A stretch of DNA of 64,000 bases from Pseudopithomyces maydicus. Its lineage: Eukaryota; Ascomycota; Dothideomycetes; Pleosporales; Didymosphaeriaceae. Of this stretch, positions 33,344 to 45,203 are shown one piece after another (the first letter of the stretch is position 1; every line of letters starts with the position of its first letter). The translations under genes and the position numbers were made by a program. The notes beneath the pieces were generated by a model. That model did no database searches, was not told the origin of the DNA, and was given only the letters and a program-made list of their open reading frames with translations. The DNA lies in NCBI GenBank assembly GCA_026873275.1, contig JANTUC010000001.1, forward strand, positions 434,001 through 498,000, given 5' to 3'.

Positions 33344-34775
33344 GGCAGTTTAGGAGTGCGAGGATGGGTGCAGGTGGTGAAGACCAGGATTGAATCCAGT
33401 GGGTGTTGGCTTTTGGATTGAGTGACCGTTGGGGGTGACTTTAGTAGTCTGTCGACATAATGTAGATCTGCGGGCGGTACATGATTTCAAGTTGTAGAGC
33501 GGAGGTGATAAGTGACGCTCACTCGTAACTTGAAGGGCTAGGTTGAATCGTGCATTTTGACGTCGTGGTCAACCTGCATCTCTCACCTAGTCGATGCGCA
33601 CATTTTCGACGACTATTGCTGGCATTTCCGGGCCTCATTGAGAGAACCGATGGATATGTGAATCAGACCAATATATGTTGTACGAGCTTCCTACGAAGCA
33701 GATTGTGATGGTCAATACAAACAGCACTCAATTCATACTTGTCTATACATGGTTGCGATGCCACGATGGAGGCAAGCGGTCCTAGACCCCGAGAAGACGG
33801 GTTACCCACTGAGGAATCTGGTTTTTGGGCAGCTGCTCGCTAGTCTATGAGAAAAGATTGTTTACTGGAAGCGTAGAGGTCGATGGGTGCATGTTGGGCC
33901 AGGCGTCTGGTACAAGTAGTGGCTATGGTAGTGAACACGCCGGCTTTGGCAATTGATAGACATGAGACAAGCAAAGCGATACAAAAGACAGCGTCGGTTA
34001 GCCAACAAAATCGAACGGAGATGCTCGGTGGCCATGCTGGCGGGATGGGCTGGGAAGGGAAGTGGGTAGACAGGCATGCAGTCCCTTCTGTACGGAGACG
34101 TCGACTTGGGCCGCCGTGGGAGAGGTGCATCCATGAGAGAAGTATAGACTAATGTTCACCCACAGTGCTCACACGGCTTGTTCTTCACACGGCAAACAGA
34201 ATGGTTTCACGGCGTTGGCGGCATTCACGGACGGGTGACAGCTGCTCCCGCGAGGGGAGGAGCAGAGGAGCAGAGGAGCAGAGGAGCAGAGGCGCCGAGG
34301 AGCCAGTCTGTCGTGTATGCGGAGTGGCCGTGGTCCGCAACCAGTGGATAGCCACCGCGCTGCAGCGTGTGTGTGGGTGAGACAGGTCTGGACACGGGCG
34401 GTATGGACCATGGAGCATGCCCAGGAAGGTTTATTTACGTTTGGGCCCCGCGACTCGTGCTAGTGTAGCTTCGTGATTGCCAACTGACATGGGCATTGCC
34501 ATAATCGAGATTGCAGCGAGAGCACCACACCGGCGCCTGCTCACCGTCCAGCGGACGCCTGTTCCTCGTGCTCCCATCTGGCCCTGACGCCTGCAACGCC
34601 TGCACGCCTGCGCGCCGACCGTCGCCCTCTTCTCCCCGTGTTCTTTGTCCCCCCGGCCTCTGTCCGCGCACAGCACTCGACTGGGCGCGAGCGAGCCGGA
34701 CATCAACAACACGCCGCCCTCCCCGTCACGGAACCGCAGGCGCGCCCGTGGGCTGGCCGTCGGCTGAGCGCGGCC
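33344..34775. other. Intergenic region upstream of ssk1
   Basis: About 1.4 kb holding the promoter of the CxxC protein gene and that of ssk1. The half nearer ssk1 is G+C-rich. An AGCAGAGG tandem repeat lies at 34261-34292. Frames here overlap on both strands and match nothing I know. Confidence 0.5.
34261..34292. repeat. Tandem repeat, 8 bp unit AGCAGAGG x4
   Basis: Four perfect copies of AGCAGAGG in the 1.4 kb spacer upstream of ssk1. No coding role is apparent. Confidence 0.85.
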
Positions 34776-37085
34776 ATGTCGAGCATCAAGTCGCGCTTCA
34801 ACCACGCGCGATCCAAGCTGCTCCGGCGGCACAGCCAGGTCTCGTCGGCGGCGTCGCAGCACTCGTCGGCGGGCAGCGAGCGCCAGCGCACGGGGAGCAG
34901 CCTGCGCAAGAGCATCTCGCTGTCCAAGCTGCCGGCAGCGGCGCCCACCGACCACGGCGACGGCGACGGCGACGCCCAGCGGCTCTCGCAGTCGGAAGTA
35001 ATCCTTGGGAGCGCCGGCAGCAGTAGGCCCGAAACGGAGAGCTCGACCAGCAACGTCAGGCTGAGGCGCGGCGCGTCGACAACATCGCTGCCCCACGACG
35101 CGCACGCCGCCTGTCCCGTCCTCACCCTCCAGGAGCCCACGCCGGTGCATCCCCCCGTCCAGCCCTCCGCCGAGCCTGCCCATCCAGACGACCGCCCCTC
35201 CGAGCTGCCCGCCCGCCGCCAGTCGCTCGTAGCGCCCTCGAATGCTCGCGCTATAAAGACGCTGCTCGCACCAGACCCGCCCGCTGCTGCCACGGCACAG
35301 CCAGCCCCACGTCCGCCCTCCCAGGCCAACGACGACCTCCCCGCCAGCTCCAACTTCAACGCCGGCATGCTGCACCGCAAGATCTGGGTCAAGCGCCAGA
35401 ACGCCTCGGCCACCCTGGTGCAGATCCGCGAGGACGACCTGGTCGACGACGTGCGCGAGATGATCCTCAGGAAGTACGGCAACTCGCTGGGCCGGAGCTT
35501 CGATGCCCCAGACCTCACCCTGCGCATCCTGCCGCGCGATGCAAACGCAAAGGCCCAGGAGCGAGTCCTGGGGCCCGAGGAGGAGATGTGCAGGACCCTC
35601 GACGCCTACTTCCCCGGCGGCCAGACGGTCCACGAGGCCCTGATCATCGACATACCCCGGACGCGTACCCCGAAGCCCTCGCCCCAAGTCCCGCGCTTCT
35701 ATGCACACCACGACGATTCGCAGCAGCACCACCAGACCGAATACTTTCCCCTCATGCCCATCGCAAACTCCTCCCCGTCTACCCTGACCGCTGCTCCTCA
35801 CGAGACAGGCCGCGCCCCTCTGGTCCACGCACCGCATTCCATCTCGGTCCTGCAGACTGGCCAGATAGCCCCGCTGCCCTCCCCTGGGGGCGGCCGGAGG
35901 GTTCACCCCAGCAGTCGTCCCAAGTACGGCCGCCATAATACCGCCTCGCCCACCACCCTGACTGGCGGGGTGCCATCATCCGCCACCTCCACCCGTCCCC
36001 AGCAACGCGTACGACACGATTCTTCCGCATCCGAAACGAAGCATTCGACCGCCTCTGGGAATCCTCCCATACCCACCCCGCCAGCCCCGGTCGAGAACGT
36101 GCGACAGAACTCTACACCGCCTACGCCCCGTATATCTTCGCCAAAACCAGGCAAGAAACCTGTCAAGAAACCGAGAGTGGTCGAAGCGCCGAGTTTGCCT
36201 CCAGGCCTCCTGGACAATTCGGTACCTCCCATTAATGTGCTCATCGTGGAGGACAATATCATCAACTTGCGAGTTTTGGGTGCTTTCATGCAGCGTTTGA
36301 AGGTTCGATGGCAGCGTGCAATGAACGGCAAAGAAGCCGTCGAAAAGTGGAGGGCTGGCGGGTTTCACTTGGTGCTTATGGACATTCAACTTCCCATCAT
36401 GGATGGACTGGAAGCGACAAGAGAAATCAGGAGACTAGAGCGGGTCAACAGCATCGGTGTCTTCAGCAGCGGCAGTAGCGAAGCACCCAACAATAGGCTT
36501 GAAGAGAAAGGGGTTGACAGAGATTTGAAAGACGACGACAAGCTTGGTGACAAGAACCTGTTCAAGAGCCCAGTCATCATCGTGGCACTTACAGCCAGCT
36601 CGCTACAGAGCGACAGGCATGAAGCATTGGCAGCTGGATGCAACGACTTTTTGACCAAGGTGAGAGTGGCATGATTTATTAAAGCTTGGTGTGCATTTCT
36701 AACAAATCCACAGCCTGTGAATTTCGTCTGGTTAGAACGGAAGGTAAAGGAATGGGGCTGCATGCAAGCCCTTATCGACTTCGACGGCTGGCGCCGCTGG
36801 AAAGACTTTACCAACTCCGACACTACCGACGGCACTTCCAAGCTCTCTACCAGCTATTCCAGTGTTGCTCCCCGCAAAGGCAAAGCATCGGCTAGTCCCA
36901 CCTTAGCAGCCAATACTCCCAACGGACAAGCTGGATCATCAACCGCCAACGGCACAGCCGTAAAATCCAAAGAAGATACGGAGAAGAAGGCGAAGCGAAA
37001 AAGTTTAGGTGTAGTTCCGCCCCCTGCGCTACCCGAAGAGGAGAGCGCCGCTTCGACCCCAGACATCGACAGTGGTGAGAACTGA
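34776..37085 (+). CDS. SSK1: Response regulator Ssk1 of the HOG osmostress pathway
   Basis: Ssk1 receives phosphate from the Sln1-Ypd1 relay and, when dephosphorylated, activates the MAPKKK upstream of Hog1. Two exons (34776-36659 and 36714-37085) give 751 residues. The N-terminal half is Ser/Pro-rich and includes a conserved Ssk1 segment (HRKIWVKRQNASATLVQIRED, about residues 195-215). The receiver domain starts at about 485 with INVLIVEDNIINLRVLGAF. The phosphoacceptor is Asp536 in LVLMDIQLPIMDG, and the later Lys is in CNDFLTKPVNF across the intron. A Ser/Asp-rich insertion sits inside the receiver, as usual in fungal Ssk1. The start is the first in-frame ATG; the frame is open upstream without a Met. 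Confidence 0.95.
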
Positions 37086-37717
37086 ACTCACCGTCCACCT
37101 ACTGAGCATTATTGTCGTATGTTGTATACAACGATGATTGAAAGTTTCCTTGGGTTGTAAATTGTTATTCGTGCGCATTTACCGGTTTTGTCATGCATTT
37201 GTCCGGGATTGCTTATTTGCCGCATACCTACGGTATCTATGGTATATTGCTCTCGCTTTGCTAGCGTTCTTGCTTTTTTCTTTGGCGTCAAGTTCACGGC
37301 TCGTTTCTGCTATTGAACTGTGAGGTGGCCAAATGCCTCTATTCCTCTTCCTAGCATCGCTGAGCGCCGCTATGTACTGGCTCTCCATAAACCTTTCTTT
37401 TTTTTTTGGGCGTGAGATATAGGCTTGGCCTAGGATAGGTATACATATGTCGTGATGATAATCGTAATTCGTTGTGTATCGTTTAAGTTCTGGTCTGTAA
37501 ATATCATGTCTTGCTCATGCCTGGCCCCGGGGCAGGCTGGGCACATGTTATGACGAGGTTCGTGGGTCGCGGTTGCCCCGGCAGCGTCTTCCCCTAACCG
37601 CATTGGTGTGTCGCTAAACAGACCCTGGAAACCACTTCCGCCTCTCATCTCACCCTCGCAAGCCAACTCCCATCTGCACCCGGTTGCCGTCTCACTGCTA
37701 CTAACTAAATCTCAACA
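37086..37717. other. Intergenic region between ssk1 and haspin
   Basis: 3' flank of ssk1 and promoter of the haspin gene. It is AT-rich with a T-run near 37397-37409. No gene is supported. Confidence 0.5.
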
Positions 37718-39964
37718 ATGCCACAGAGGCAGGTTTACGGCAAACGCACTGCGTCTAAGCCTTCTGCATCGTATGCGAAGTTCATCAGCTCCGACAAGCA
37801 GGACGCCAACGGTTCAACTGGAGACGATGATTCAACAGCCACGCAGTCGTCAGGAAGAAAGTCAAGGAGAGCTTTAAAAGATGTGGATACAAATAAGGTC
37901 GAGGAGAAAACTCGAAAGACTAAGACCAATAGAACTAGTTTAGCGGAAGAGATGGAAAACCTAGAGATTGGGGAGAACGATGCAGCGGCAAAATCACTTC
38001 CAAATCACGTACAGAGTCTTAGGAGATCTCCGCGAAAGAAAAGTCGGGAGGTAGCAGCAGAGTACACACTAGCCGTTGCTGAAGATGCAACCAAAACCGA
38101 TTGTACCGATGCATCCACACAACAACAGGGTGAGGACGAGACAATCGCTCTGGTCAATGGTTTAAATGCCCTCTCCATTGGGAAAAGTAGTATAGTAGAC
38201 ACCAAAACGAATAGTAGGCGAGAAGGAACATGTCGGACCACCAAACAAGCTACTACAAATTCATGCGCTACAAAGAGCGAAACAACTGAAAAAACACGGC
38301 AACAAACCACAGACAACGAGCATCAAACAGAACAAGCAGCGTCACGAACATCCACACACACTCAGAGGCTTACAGCCGTGGTTATACCTAGCTCAAAACC
38401 AATGCTACAGCCTCCTACCTTGGACCCAGAATCTGACCTCAAAGATCCTTACACTTCTCATGTATCACCATTACTGTCTCTTCAAAGCTTTAAGAAGTCT
38501 ATCATATCATTTAAACAATGGTCTTCGTCCCTTGAACCACATTTCACTATTACGAAAATTGCAGAAGCTTCGTTCTCGGAAGTTTATCGCTTATCGGCAA
38601 CCAATACGGAATACACATCAATGAAAGAGTCCGTCCTAAAGCTGGTGCCATTGCGAAGCCCTCCTGGGGTAGCCCTCCAGGCTCCAGCTAATGCGCACTC
38701 ACGTGCTGTGAGAAATCCAGAGGCCCGGGCTCAAAAAGAGAAGGAACATCGAGAAGAGGAAGACTCATGGAAATCCTACGTTGATGACGTCTACTCTGAG
38801 GTCAAATTGCTTCAAAATCTCAATGACATCCCAGGCTTTACCCACTTTCGCGAGCTTACGGTGCTGCAAGGACGCCCATCAAAAGCAGTCGCCGATGCGT
38901 GGAAGTCGTGGAACAAAGCCAGACCTCGTGGGAGGAAGAGTGAATTTCCAGACCCAGGCAAGAAAGCAAGTTATGATGACACACAGCTTTGGGCTGTGAT
39001 TGAGATGCAGGATGCTGGGACAGATGTTGAGAAAGTTATGGAAAAGGGCGGGTTGAGCACGGTATGGGAGATTTGGGATGTATTCTGGGGCGTGTGCCTA
39101 AGTGTGGCAAAGGCTGAAGAGGACTGCCGCTTCGAACATCGCGACCTGCATCTCGAAAATATATGCATACGATCATCGCGGTCGGAATCGCAGGAGGACC
39201 TCCTGAACCCGATTGTCAAAGACCCGCTAAGACGGAAACTTGGCTTTACAGCTTTAGAGACAACAGTGATCGACTACACATTGTCTCGAGCAGACGTATC
39301 TTCGCCCACTTCGGGAGGCTCTCCGTCCTTGTCGGATAACTCGACGGGATCAGATTACTCACCGTGCACTTCCGATGAAGTCGCCTATCTTGATCTTGAG
39401 AAAGATGCGGGTCTTTTCGCTGGTGACGCCTCCGAAGAGTACCAATATGAGATCTACCGCTATATGCGTGGTGCTGTCTTCCACGGTGATCCTCTCAAGT
39501 CTATATCCTCATCAGCGAGCGACGCCAACGAACGTGGCTCTCCTAGAAAGACCCCACAGCACATTCGTTTCGATGACCTTGAATCGTCTTCTCGTGTGAC
39601 ATCAAGCGAGATGATCAAAGACGGATCCCATGGCCTTCGGTCCGATATTTGGCGAGACTTTCACCCGAAAACGAACCTCGTATGGGCCCACTTCATCTTG
39701 TACAAACTACTTGAGCATCTTGAGGGAAGCGAGCCTACCGTTCTGTCGAGCAAAGAGCTATTGCGAAACGTAGAAGTGAAAAATGAAGAGAAAAGCAAAG
39801 TTGGAAAGAGGGCAGTAAGGCTATACAAAGTGCTGCAGAAGGTGGCAGGGTTGTTGGAACCGGGTGAGCTGGCAAAGAAGGATAGCTTAGAAAGCATGAA
39901 GGAGTTGGTCGTGTTGGCGATGGAAGAACGCTGGTTAAGGACGAGCGATGTCTCAGGGCCGTAA
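37718..39964 (+). CDS. Haspin-type histone H3 Thr3 kinase
   Basis: Haspin phosphorylates histone H3 Thr3 in mitosis and so positions the chromosomal passenger complex. A single exon gives 748 residues. The first 270 or so are Ser/Thr/Lys-rich and poorly conserved (MPQRQVYGKRT, RRSPRKKSRE). The kinase domain includes ITKIAEASFSEVYRL, the ATP Lys in SVLKLVP (about 306), the Glu in VYSEVKLLQ (about 361), the haspin-type catalytic loop HRDLHLENI (about 474) and, in place of DFG, the haspin hallmark DYT in TVIDYTLSR (about 519). The C lobe carries long insertions typical of fungi. The gene is intact and intronless. Confidence 0.95.
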   Translation: MPQRQVYGKRTASKPSASYAKFISSDKQDANGSTGDDDSTATQSSGRKSRRALKDVDTNKVEEKTRKTKTNRTSLAEEMENLEIGENDAAAKSLPNHVQSLRRSPRKKSREVAAEYTLAVAEDATKTDCTDASTQQQGEDETIALVNGLNALSIGKSSIVDTKTNSRREGTCRTTKQATTNSCATKSETTEKTRQQTTDNEHQTEQAASRTSTHTQRLTAVVIPSSKPMLQPPTLDPESDLKDPYTSHVSPLLSLQSFKKSIISFKQWSSSLEPHFTITKIAEASFSEVYRLSATNTEYTSMKESVLKLVPLRSPPGVALQAPANAHSRAVRNPEARAQKEKEHREEEDSWKSYVDDVYSEVKLLQNLNDIPGFTHFRELTVLQGRPSKAVADAWKSWNKARPRGRKSEFPDPGKKASYDDTQLWAVIEMQDAGTDVEKVMEKGGLSTVWEIWDVFWGVCLSVAKAEEDCRFEHRDLHLENICIRSSRSESQEDLLNPIVKDPLRRKLGFTALETTVIDYTLSRADVSSPTSGGSPSLSDNSTGSDYSPCTSDEVAYLDLEKDAGLFAGDASEEYQYEIYRYMRGAVFHGDPLKSISSSASDANERGSPRKTPQHIRFDDLESSSRVTSSEMIKDGSHGLRSDIWRDFHPKTNLVWAHFILYKLLEHLEGSEPTVLSSKELLRNVEVKNEEKSKVGKRAVRLYKVLQKVAGLLEPGELAKKDSLESMKELVVLAMEERWLRTSDVSGP

Positions 39965-40432
39965 GAAGTATTCAAAACCCGGCGGCTATGCGTGGGTGGA
40001 GTGGATGTAGCTTACAACTGCTACAAACGTCTACTCGGTGCGACCGGGTGAAAGTCATAAACAGGATAACCTACGTGCCGTGTGCTGGAAATAAAAGCCC
40101 AGAGTATGTGAGCGGGAGCGACTATCAGTAGAGTGGAGACATCTTTTGGTAACGATCACTCACTCTAGTCCTGGATAGGCAGGTCCAGCAAAATAAGCTC
40201 TTCCGAGGAACGGAGGCTTACGCTTGCGAAGTGCTTAACTGTCTTGCGCGAGCTTATCATCGTTCGGGAAAGCGACATGCACGCCCCGTTCCTGCATGTG
40301 CCTGCCCCAGTCGCCGGGACGCGTCCAGGATTCTGGTCACCAGGGACATAAAACCCCAAAATCGCCCGTCCTCTTATCCTTTTTCCCTACCTGCATCTCC
40401 TCAATAGACATTGGCACGATAGTTTTCCTCAA
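39965..40432. other. Intergenic region upstream of the 5'-nucleotidase-like gene
   Basis: No gene is supported. A CATAAAAC sequence near 40346 lies about 80 bp upstream of the next ATG and may be a TATA element. Confidence 0.45.
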
Positions 40433-42656
40433 ATGCAGCTCGTTAGGGTCCTCGCCGCCACCGCCGCCGTTAGCGTCTCACTAGCCTGCGAGGAACATCA
40501 CAGCTGCTACGGAGAACCAGAGCACGATGTTGTACTGACGCGACATGTGAGGCGGATGCAGCCCGATGCCCACAATGCCACAACAAAACCGAGGGGTCCG
40601 CTAGAGTGGGGACAGATCAACTTTTTGCACACCACGGACACACACGGGTGAGCGTTTTTGGCGACTTCTTGTGCATCTGCTACGGTAACTGACGAGCAGG
40701 AAACAGATGGCTTGAGGGCCATATCAAGGAGCAGAACTATGGGGCTGATTGGGGGGATTTCGTGAGCTTTACCAAGGTGATGAAGGAGAAGGCAAGAAGT
40801 ACGTCTTATACTATGGCCTGCGGCTGTTTTGATTTCTCGGGAGTGTATAGCTGCTGATGAACAACAGATCTGGGGGTTGATCTTCTATTGGTGGATAGTG
40901 GAGACCTTCACGACGGTGCTGGGCTATCAGACGCGACTGCGCCAAATGGCAACATTTCCAACGTCATCTTCGAGAAGCTAGATTACGACCTTCTAACAAT
41001 TGGGAACCACGAACTTTACGTTACCGAAATTGCTTACGAGACCTTCTCGAACTTCTCTAGAACGTACGGTGACCGGTATCTCACGAGCAACGTGCAGATC
41101 AGCAACCCTGCTACAGGCGAATGGGAGTATATCGGAAAGAAGTACAGGTATTTCACTACAGAACAGGGCCTGAGGATCATGGCTTTTGGTGTACTGTTTG
41201 ATTTCACTGGAAACTCGAATGTTTCAAAGGTTATTAAGGTGAGTTTTGCCGGACCCCTGATAGAAATCAGGGTTGCTAATCGGACTGAGGTGTGTAGGCT
41301 GCGAGTATGGTGCAAGAACAGTGGTTCCTTGATGCCGTCAACTATGTCGAACCCATTGATCTATTCTTAGTGATTGGGCACAATCCTGTTCGGACAAATG
41401 ACTCTAGTAGTACTATCGGTACAGTGGTCGATTCTATTCGCAAGGTCCACCCTACAATCCCCATTCAAGCTTTCGGAGGCCACACTCATATACGAGACTT
41501 TGTCGTCTACGATACCAAGGCCACCGGCCTTGAATCGGGTCGCTATTGCGAGACTCTTGGATGGCTTGCAATGTCCGGCATTGAATCTACGAACTGCGAT
41601 GCCAGAGTTCCTACCGGTGTGCCGAATCCTGTGCGCAAACCTATTCCTCTGTCTGCCAACAAAACGACTGGTTACAGCGTCCCCAGTTCGACAAATTCCT
41701 CCGATCTTCTCGTTGCGCGCCGATACCTCGACTTCAATAGACTGACATTCGCTTACCATGCCGAAGGTAGCCAGAGCTATGCCACGTTTGATACGCCCAA
41801 CGGTAAAAACGTGACTTCCGAAATCACATCCTACCGCAAGCAGCTTAATCTGACAAACCTCTATGGCTGCGCGCCGCAATCGTATTGTCAGACTTGTCAA
41901 CCGTTCCTGGCAGAGGGAAACCTCTTCAAACTCCTCCAGACCGCGTTATCCACGGTTGTTGTCAATGAGACCCGGAAGGATACTCCCCGCCTGATCATCA
42001 TCAACACTGGTAGTGTGCGCTTCGATCTCGCCCAAGGTCCTTTTACCTACGATGATTCCTTCATTGTTTCCCCATTCAAGGATTCCTTCCAGTTCATTCC
42101 CAACGTGCCTTACTCGCAGGCTTCCAAAGTACTAGACATTTTAAATGCTGGTCCTTGGCAGAAGAAGCGCGACCTATCCACCTCTGACTTCAACTTCTCT
42201 CCCATCCTCGCTGATCGCGATGTGTGTGTTGACCCTCCTATCACCCATGCTTCGGGTATGGTCAAGCGCTCAAAGAGTCGCATTATACGCCGTCAGGCTC
42301 AGGATCCTTCGCCCGGCTTGAGAACAATCGATGACTTCGGCACAGACGGCGATGATACTATTCACAAAGCTATTCCCCACTTTTCACAACCCAACGATCT
42401 TCAGGCCAATGCGTCCTTCCCTGTCAACGGATCAATCCCCGATACGGTAGATCTTGTTTTCCTTGATTTTATCGCGAAGAACATAGTTGATGCGCTGAAT
42501 GAGCCGGACGTTGGGGGCAGCTTCAGTCTGGACGACGTTGTCTACTATTTGCCCAAAGAGTTCACGACCAACAGCTATCTACCAGCTTATGCAAAAGTAG
42601 CATGGCAGGAGAATCTTCATGATTGTCCTGTTGGGAGCGGAATTGGGGGCGACTAA
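40433..42656 (+). CDS. Secreted or vacuolar 5'-nucleotidase-type metallophosphoesterase (YHR202W-like)
   Basis: Four exons (40433-40647, 40707-40798, 40868-41238, 41298-42656) give 678 residues. A signal peptide (MQLVRVLAATAAVSVSLAC) is followed by the dinuclear metallophosphatase motifs: D-T-H-G in HTTDTHGWLEG, VDSGDLHDG, GNHELY (about 147), the GHNP motif and GGHTHIRD (about 286). A 5'-nucleotidase C-terminal domain follows (FIVSPFKDSFQFIPNVP). Numerous N-x-S/T sites fit passage through the secretory pathway. Yeast YHR202W has the same layout and localises to the vacuole. Substrate is likely a nucleotide or other phosphoester; it is not proven. All introns are in phase. Confidence 0.92.
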
Positions 42657-43084
42657 GACCCGATTCCATTTAGGATCACTGAAGGTTAGGTCAATGTATT
42701 GCACCATCCTTTGGTTGGGTCTAACATTGATAATCATTTTTCTCACATAGGGGAATACATCTGCCAATCCTAACATTCTTGGTTTGGGTGTTACCATTCT
42801 GAGCGTGCTCGTACAACAAAGCGAGAGATCGTCTGCCTGCTGCCTAGCCGCCCCCACCGACCTCGGGAGCCAAGTAATCAGGCTGCAACAACCGCTGACT
42901 GAAATCCGCATTTTTTTTCGAAACATTGTGAGAATATTCCTGTTCCAAACCAGTTTCTTTTTATTTTTCGTATGAGTGTGTGTTTTACTTCTTTTCGTTC
43001 GACGATCGCTCGTCTAATCCACTACCTCGTACGTGTGACAGTGTCTTGACGTCTCCGACACTTGGAATCCTATCCTTTCCCAAG
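42657..43084. other. Intergenic region
   Basis: 3' flank of the phosphoesterase gene and promoter of the next. The frame of the next gene is open upstream of its ATG but without a Met. Nothing else seen. Confidence 0.45.
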
Positions 43085-44587
43085 ATGACGACTCTGGTCG
43101 TGAACCGTCATAAAACCGATCCACAGCGCCAATACATCTTAAACTCCGTGTGTGACACCAGCGATGGCACCAACTTTTGTGCTTGCCAGTATCAATTCGA
43201 AGACCATCAATCGTGCATGTTCTATGGACGCAACCTAGAGCCGTTGGCCTTTTCAATCAGCAAAAATGATGTTGCTGAGCAGATTGAGTGCTCACTCCTT
43301 ACCAATTTGCCAAGGGAAGTTCGGCGAATGATATGGGAATTTGCGCTGCACTCCACGACGTCAATTCCCGCCTGTGGCACCTCCGCGTGGCGATCCGCAA
43401 ACGCTATGAAACATTACAATAAAGCCAACATTCCTGTTCCAGACATTGCATTTGGGCTTCTTCGAAGCTGCAAGATGATTTATTTGGAGACATACAGACT
43501 TCCATTACAGCTCAATTACTACACAGTTTACGACTTCCAAGGCCCCTTCCGGCCTGATTTCAAGGTGCTCGCGCCCTGGCAAGCAGCACTAATACAGCGT
43601 CTTGATATCAGCCTGCAGCAAGTCGCCTTGGAGAGGGGAGAACTGCGCAACTGGCTGACACACTGGCACGCAAAGAAGCGACAGGATGGTGCATACATTG
43701 CGCCATTCTTTAAAGGCATTTTGAACAAAACGACGGGATACCATCTTCAGCCATTCCCTTTCGATACACTGAGTGCCACTGCGGAAGTTGATCCGGCAGA
43801 TGGAGATGAAGTCACACTACCAATACCTCGAGGCACCCGTAATATATTCTATGACAAGACCATGGATGCAACAAGCTTTTCAGCCCGTGCCATGTTAGCC
43901 TGTCGTCTAACTCATCTAACACTTCGCTTGTGTCACGAAGACTGGTGGACTTGGAGCCACAATCCAGCAGAGACATCAAGTGACCGAGTTGGACTCTCTC
44001 TTGATCCCGCTGTGGGTCTTGTTGATGGGTCAAAATGGTATACATGTACCCCCGATCTCATGGAGCAACTAGCTCAGAAACGTCGGGCGGGTGATGACGT
44101 GCAGGGCCATGGAACATGGGGTGTGATCGTGGGTCGACTTCCTGGTCTGAGGGAGCTCACTCTGGTACTTGAGACATTTCAAGCTAAACAGGACCAATTG
44201 GAAAGAGTTGTCGAGTGTGCACAAACATGGCAGTTTCCGATCGAAGATACACCATTTACGCTAGTGTGGGACGGCAGTGTAGAGGATGCAAGCTGGGATA
44301 CGGAGTCCAAAGAAACAAATGAGAACCGCAGGAATTCCGTAGCCGTCCATGGGGAAGGAATCGACAATAGCCCTGATGCATCGAGTGTAGAAGGAGACAA
44401 CGGCAATCTTGGCGATAACCTTGAGAGGGGCTCAGAAGAAGAAAATGAAGAAGGGTACGAGGATGAGGACTCTGAAGCAGAGGAATCTGTGGAAATACCA
44501 TCTTCAGAGCGTTCACAGACAAGCTGGCATGAGCTCTGTTCACGCTTTGAGGTGAAGGTTATACGTTTCTTGCGAAAGAAGTTGTAG
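43085..44587 (+). CDS. LPREVR-motif (F-box-like) protein with acidic C terminus
   Basis: A single exon gives 500 residues from ATG 43085. The conserved core is LLTNLPREVRRMIWEFAL (about residues 75-92), the pattern of a big fungal family of F-box-like proteins. It is followed by FGLLRSCKMIYLETYRL and LQLNYYTVYDFQGPF. The centre holds hydrophobic strands and helices; the last 90 residues are very acidic (SEEENEEGYEDEDSEAEE). Members are numerous in ascomycetes and their function is mostly unknown. F-box-type motifs suggest, but do not prove, a role in protein turnover. A second, shorter protein with a related motif lies at 10417-11025. Confidence 0.78.
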   Translation: MTTLVVNRHKTDPQRQYILNSVCDTSDGTNFCACQYQFEDHQSCMFYGRNLEPLAFSISKNDVAEQIECSLLTNLPREVRRMIWEFALHSTTSIPACGTSAWRSANAMKHYNKANIPVPDIAFGLLRSCKMIYLETYRLPLQLNYYTVYDFQGPFRPDFKVLAPWQAALIQRLDISLQQVALERGELRNWLTHWHAKKRQDGAYIAPFFKGILNKTTGYHLQPFPFDTLSATAEVDPADGDEVTLPIPRGTRNIFYDKTMDATSFSARAMLACRLTHLTLRLCHEDWWTWSHNPAETSSDRVGLSLDPAVGLVDGSKWYTCTPDLMEQLAQKRRAGDDVQGHGTWGVIVGRLPGLRELTLVLETFQAKQDQLERVVECAQTWQFPIEDTPFTLVWDGSVEDASWDTESKETNENRRNSVAVHGEGIDNSPDASSVEGDNGNLGDNLERGSEEENEEGYEDEDSEAEESVEIPSSERSQTSWHELCSRFEVKVIRFLRKKL

Positions 44588-45203
44588 CAGAGCAAGCTAT
44601 CCGGGTCGCAACTGCGAACGCGCATGCCCTCTACATCTGACCCAAGCAAACACCTCTGGTCTTGAATTCACGCAGAGGAAAAGGAACTCGAATTTTTAAG
44701 AGAGATTGAATCATCCTGTAGCTTAAGAATGAGAAGTACACCTGGTCCTACCTAGATATATTGCATCATCTACAGCATAACACCGATTTATAACACCGCT
44801 TTCTATCAACATAAATAGACTGAAACATTGGATCCGCTGAATTGAACACTAATACAAGGCGCCACTTCACAATTCGATCACGCTATACACTATATCGTCT
44901 AGTCTGGGTCCATCAACTAAGCCAAAATAGGGTAGTAATGATAAAGGCAGTGCAGATGCAGCACGGACTGCCCTTGAATCTTCCCCGCCCTCTTCTGCCC
45001 TTCCGTCCTGCATCGGCTACTTCAAAAAGGGTATTTCGACGTTCGAACACCGCGTAGCGCCCTTTGTTGTGTGATATCTGACGTGAGGATGACTGCCCAC
45101 TCTTGCCTATATATAATGCCCCTTCCATTGTGCATAAGGTTGACTATGACCAGAGCTCCACCCACTCAATTCCTCAATCCATTATTTGCGAACAACTCCC
45201 TTG
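44588..45203. other. Intergenic region upstream of the RVT gene
   Basis: About 600 bp, AT-rich in the first half. No gene is supported. Confidence 0.45.

Noticed and set aside
34431..35936. 501-codon frame on the minus strand opposite ssk1
   Set aside because: Shadow of the G+C-rich ssk1 N-terminal region; no known domain, and the plus strand encodes a clear Ssk1.
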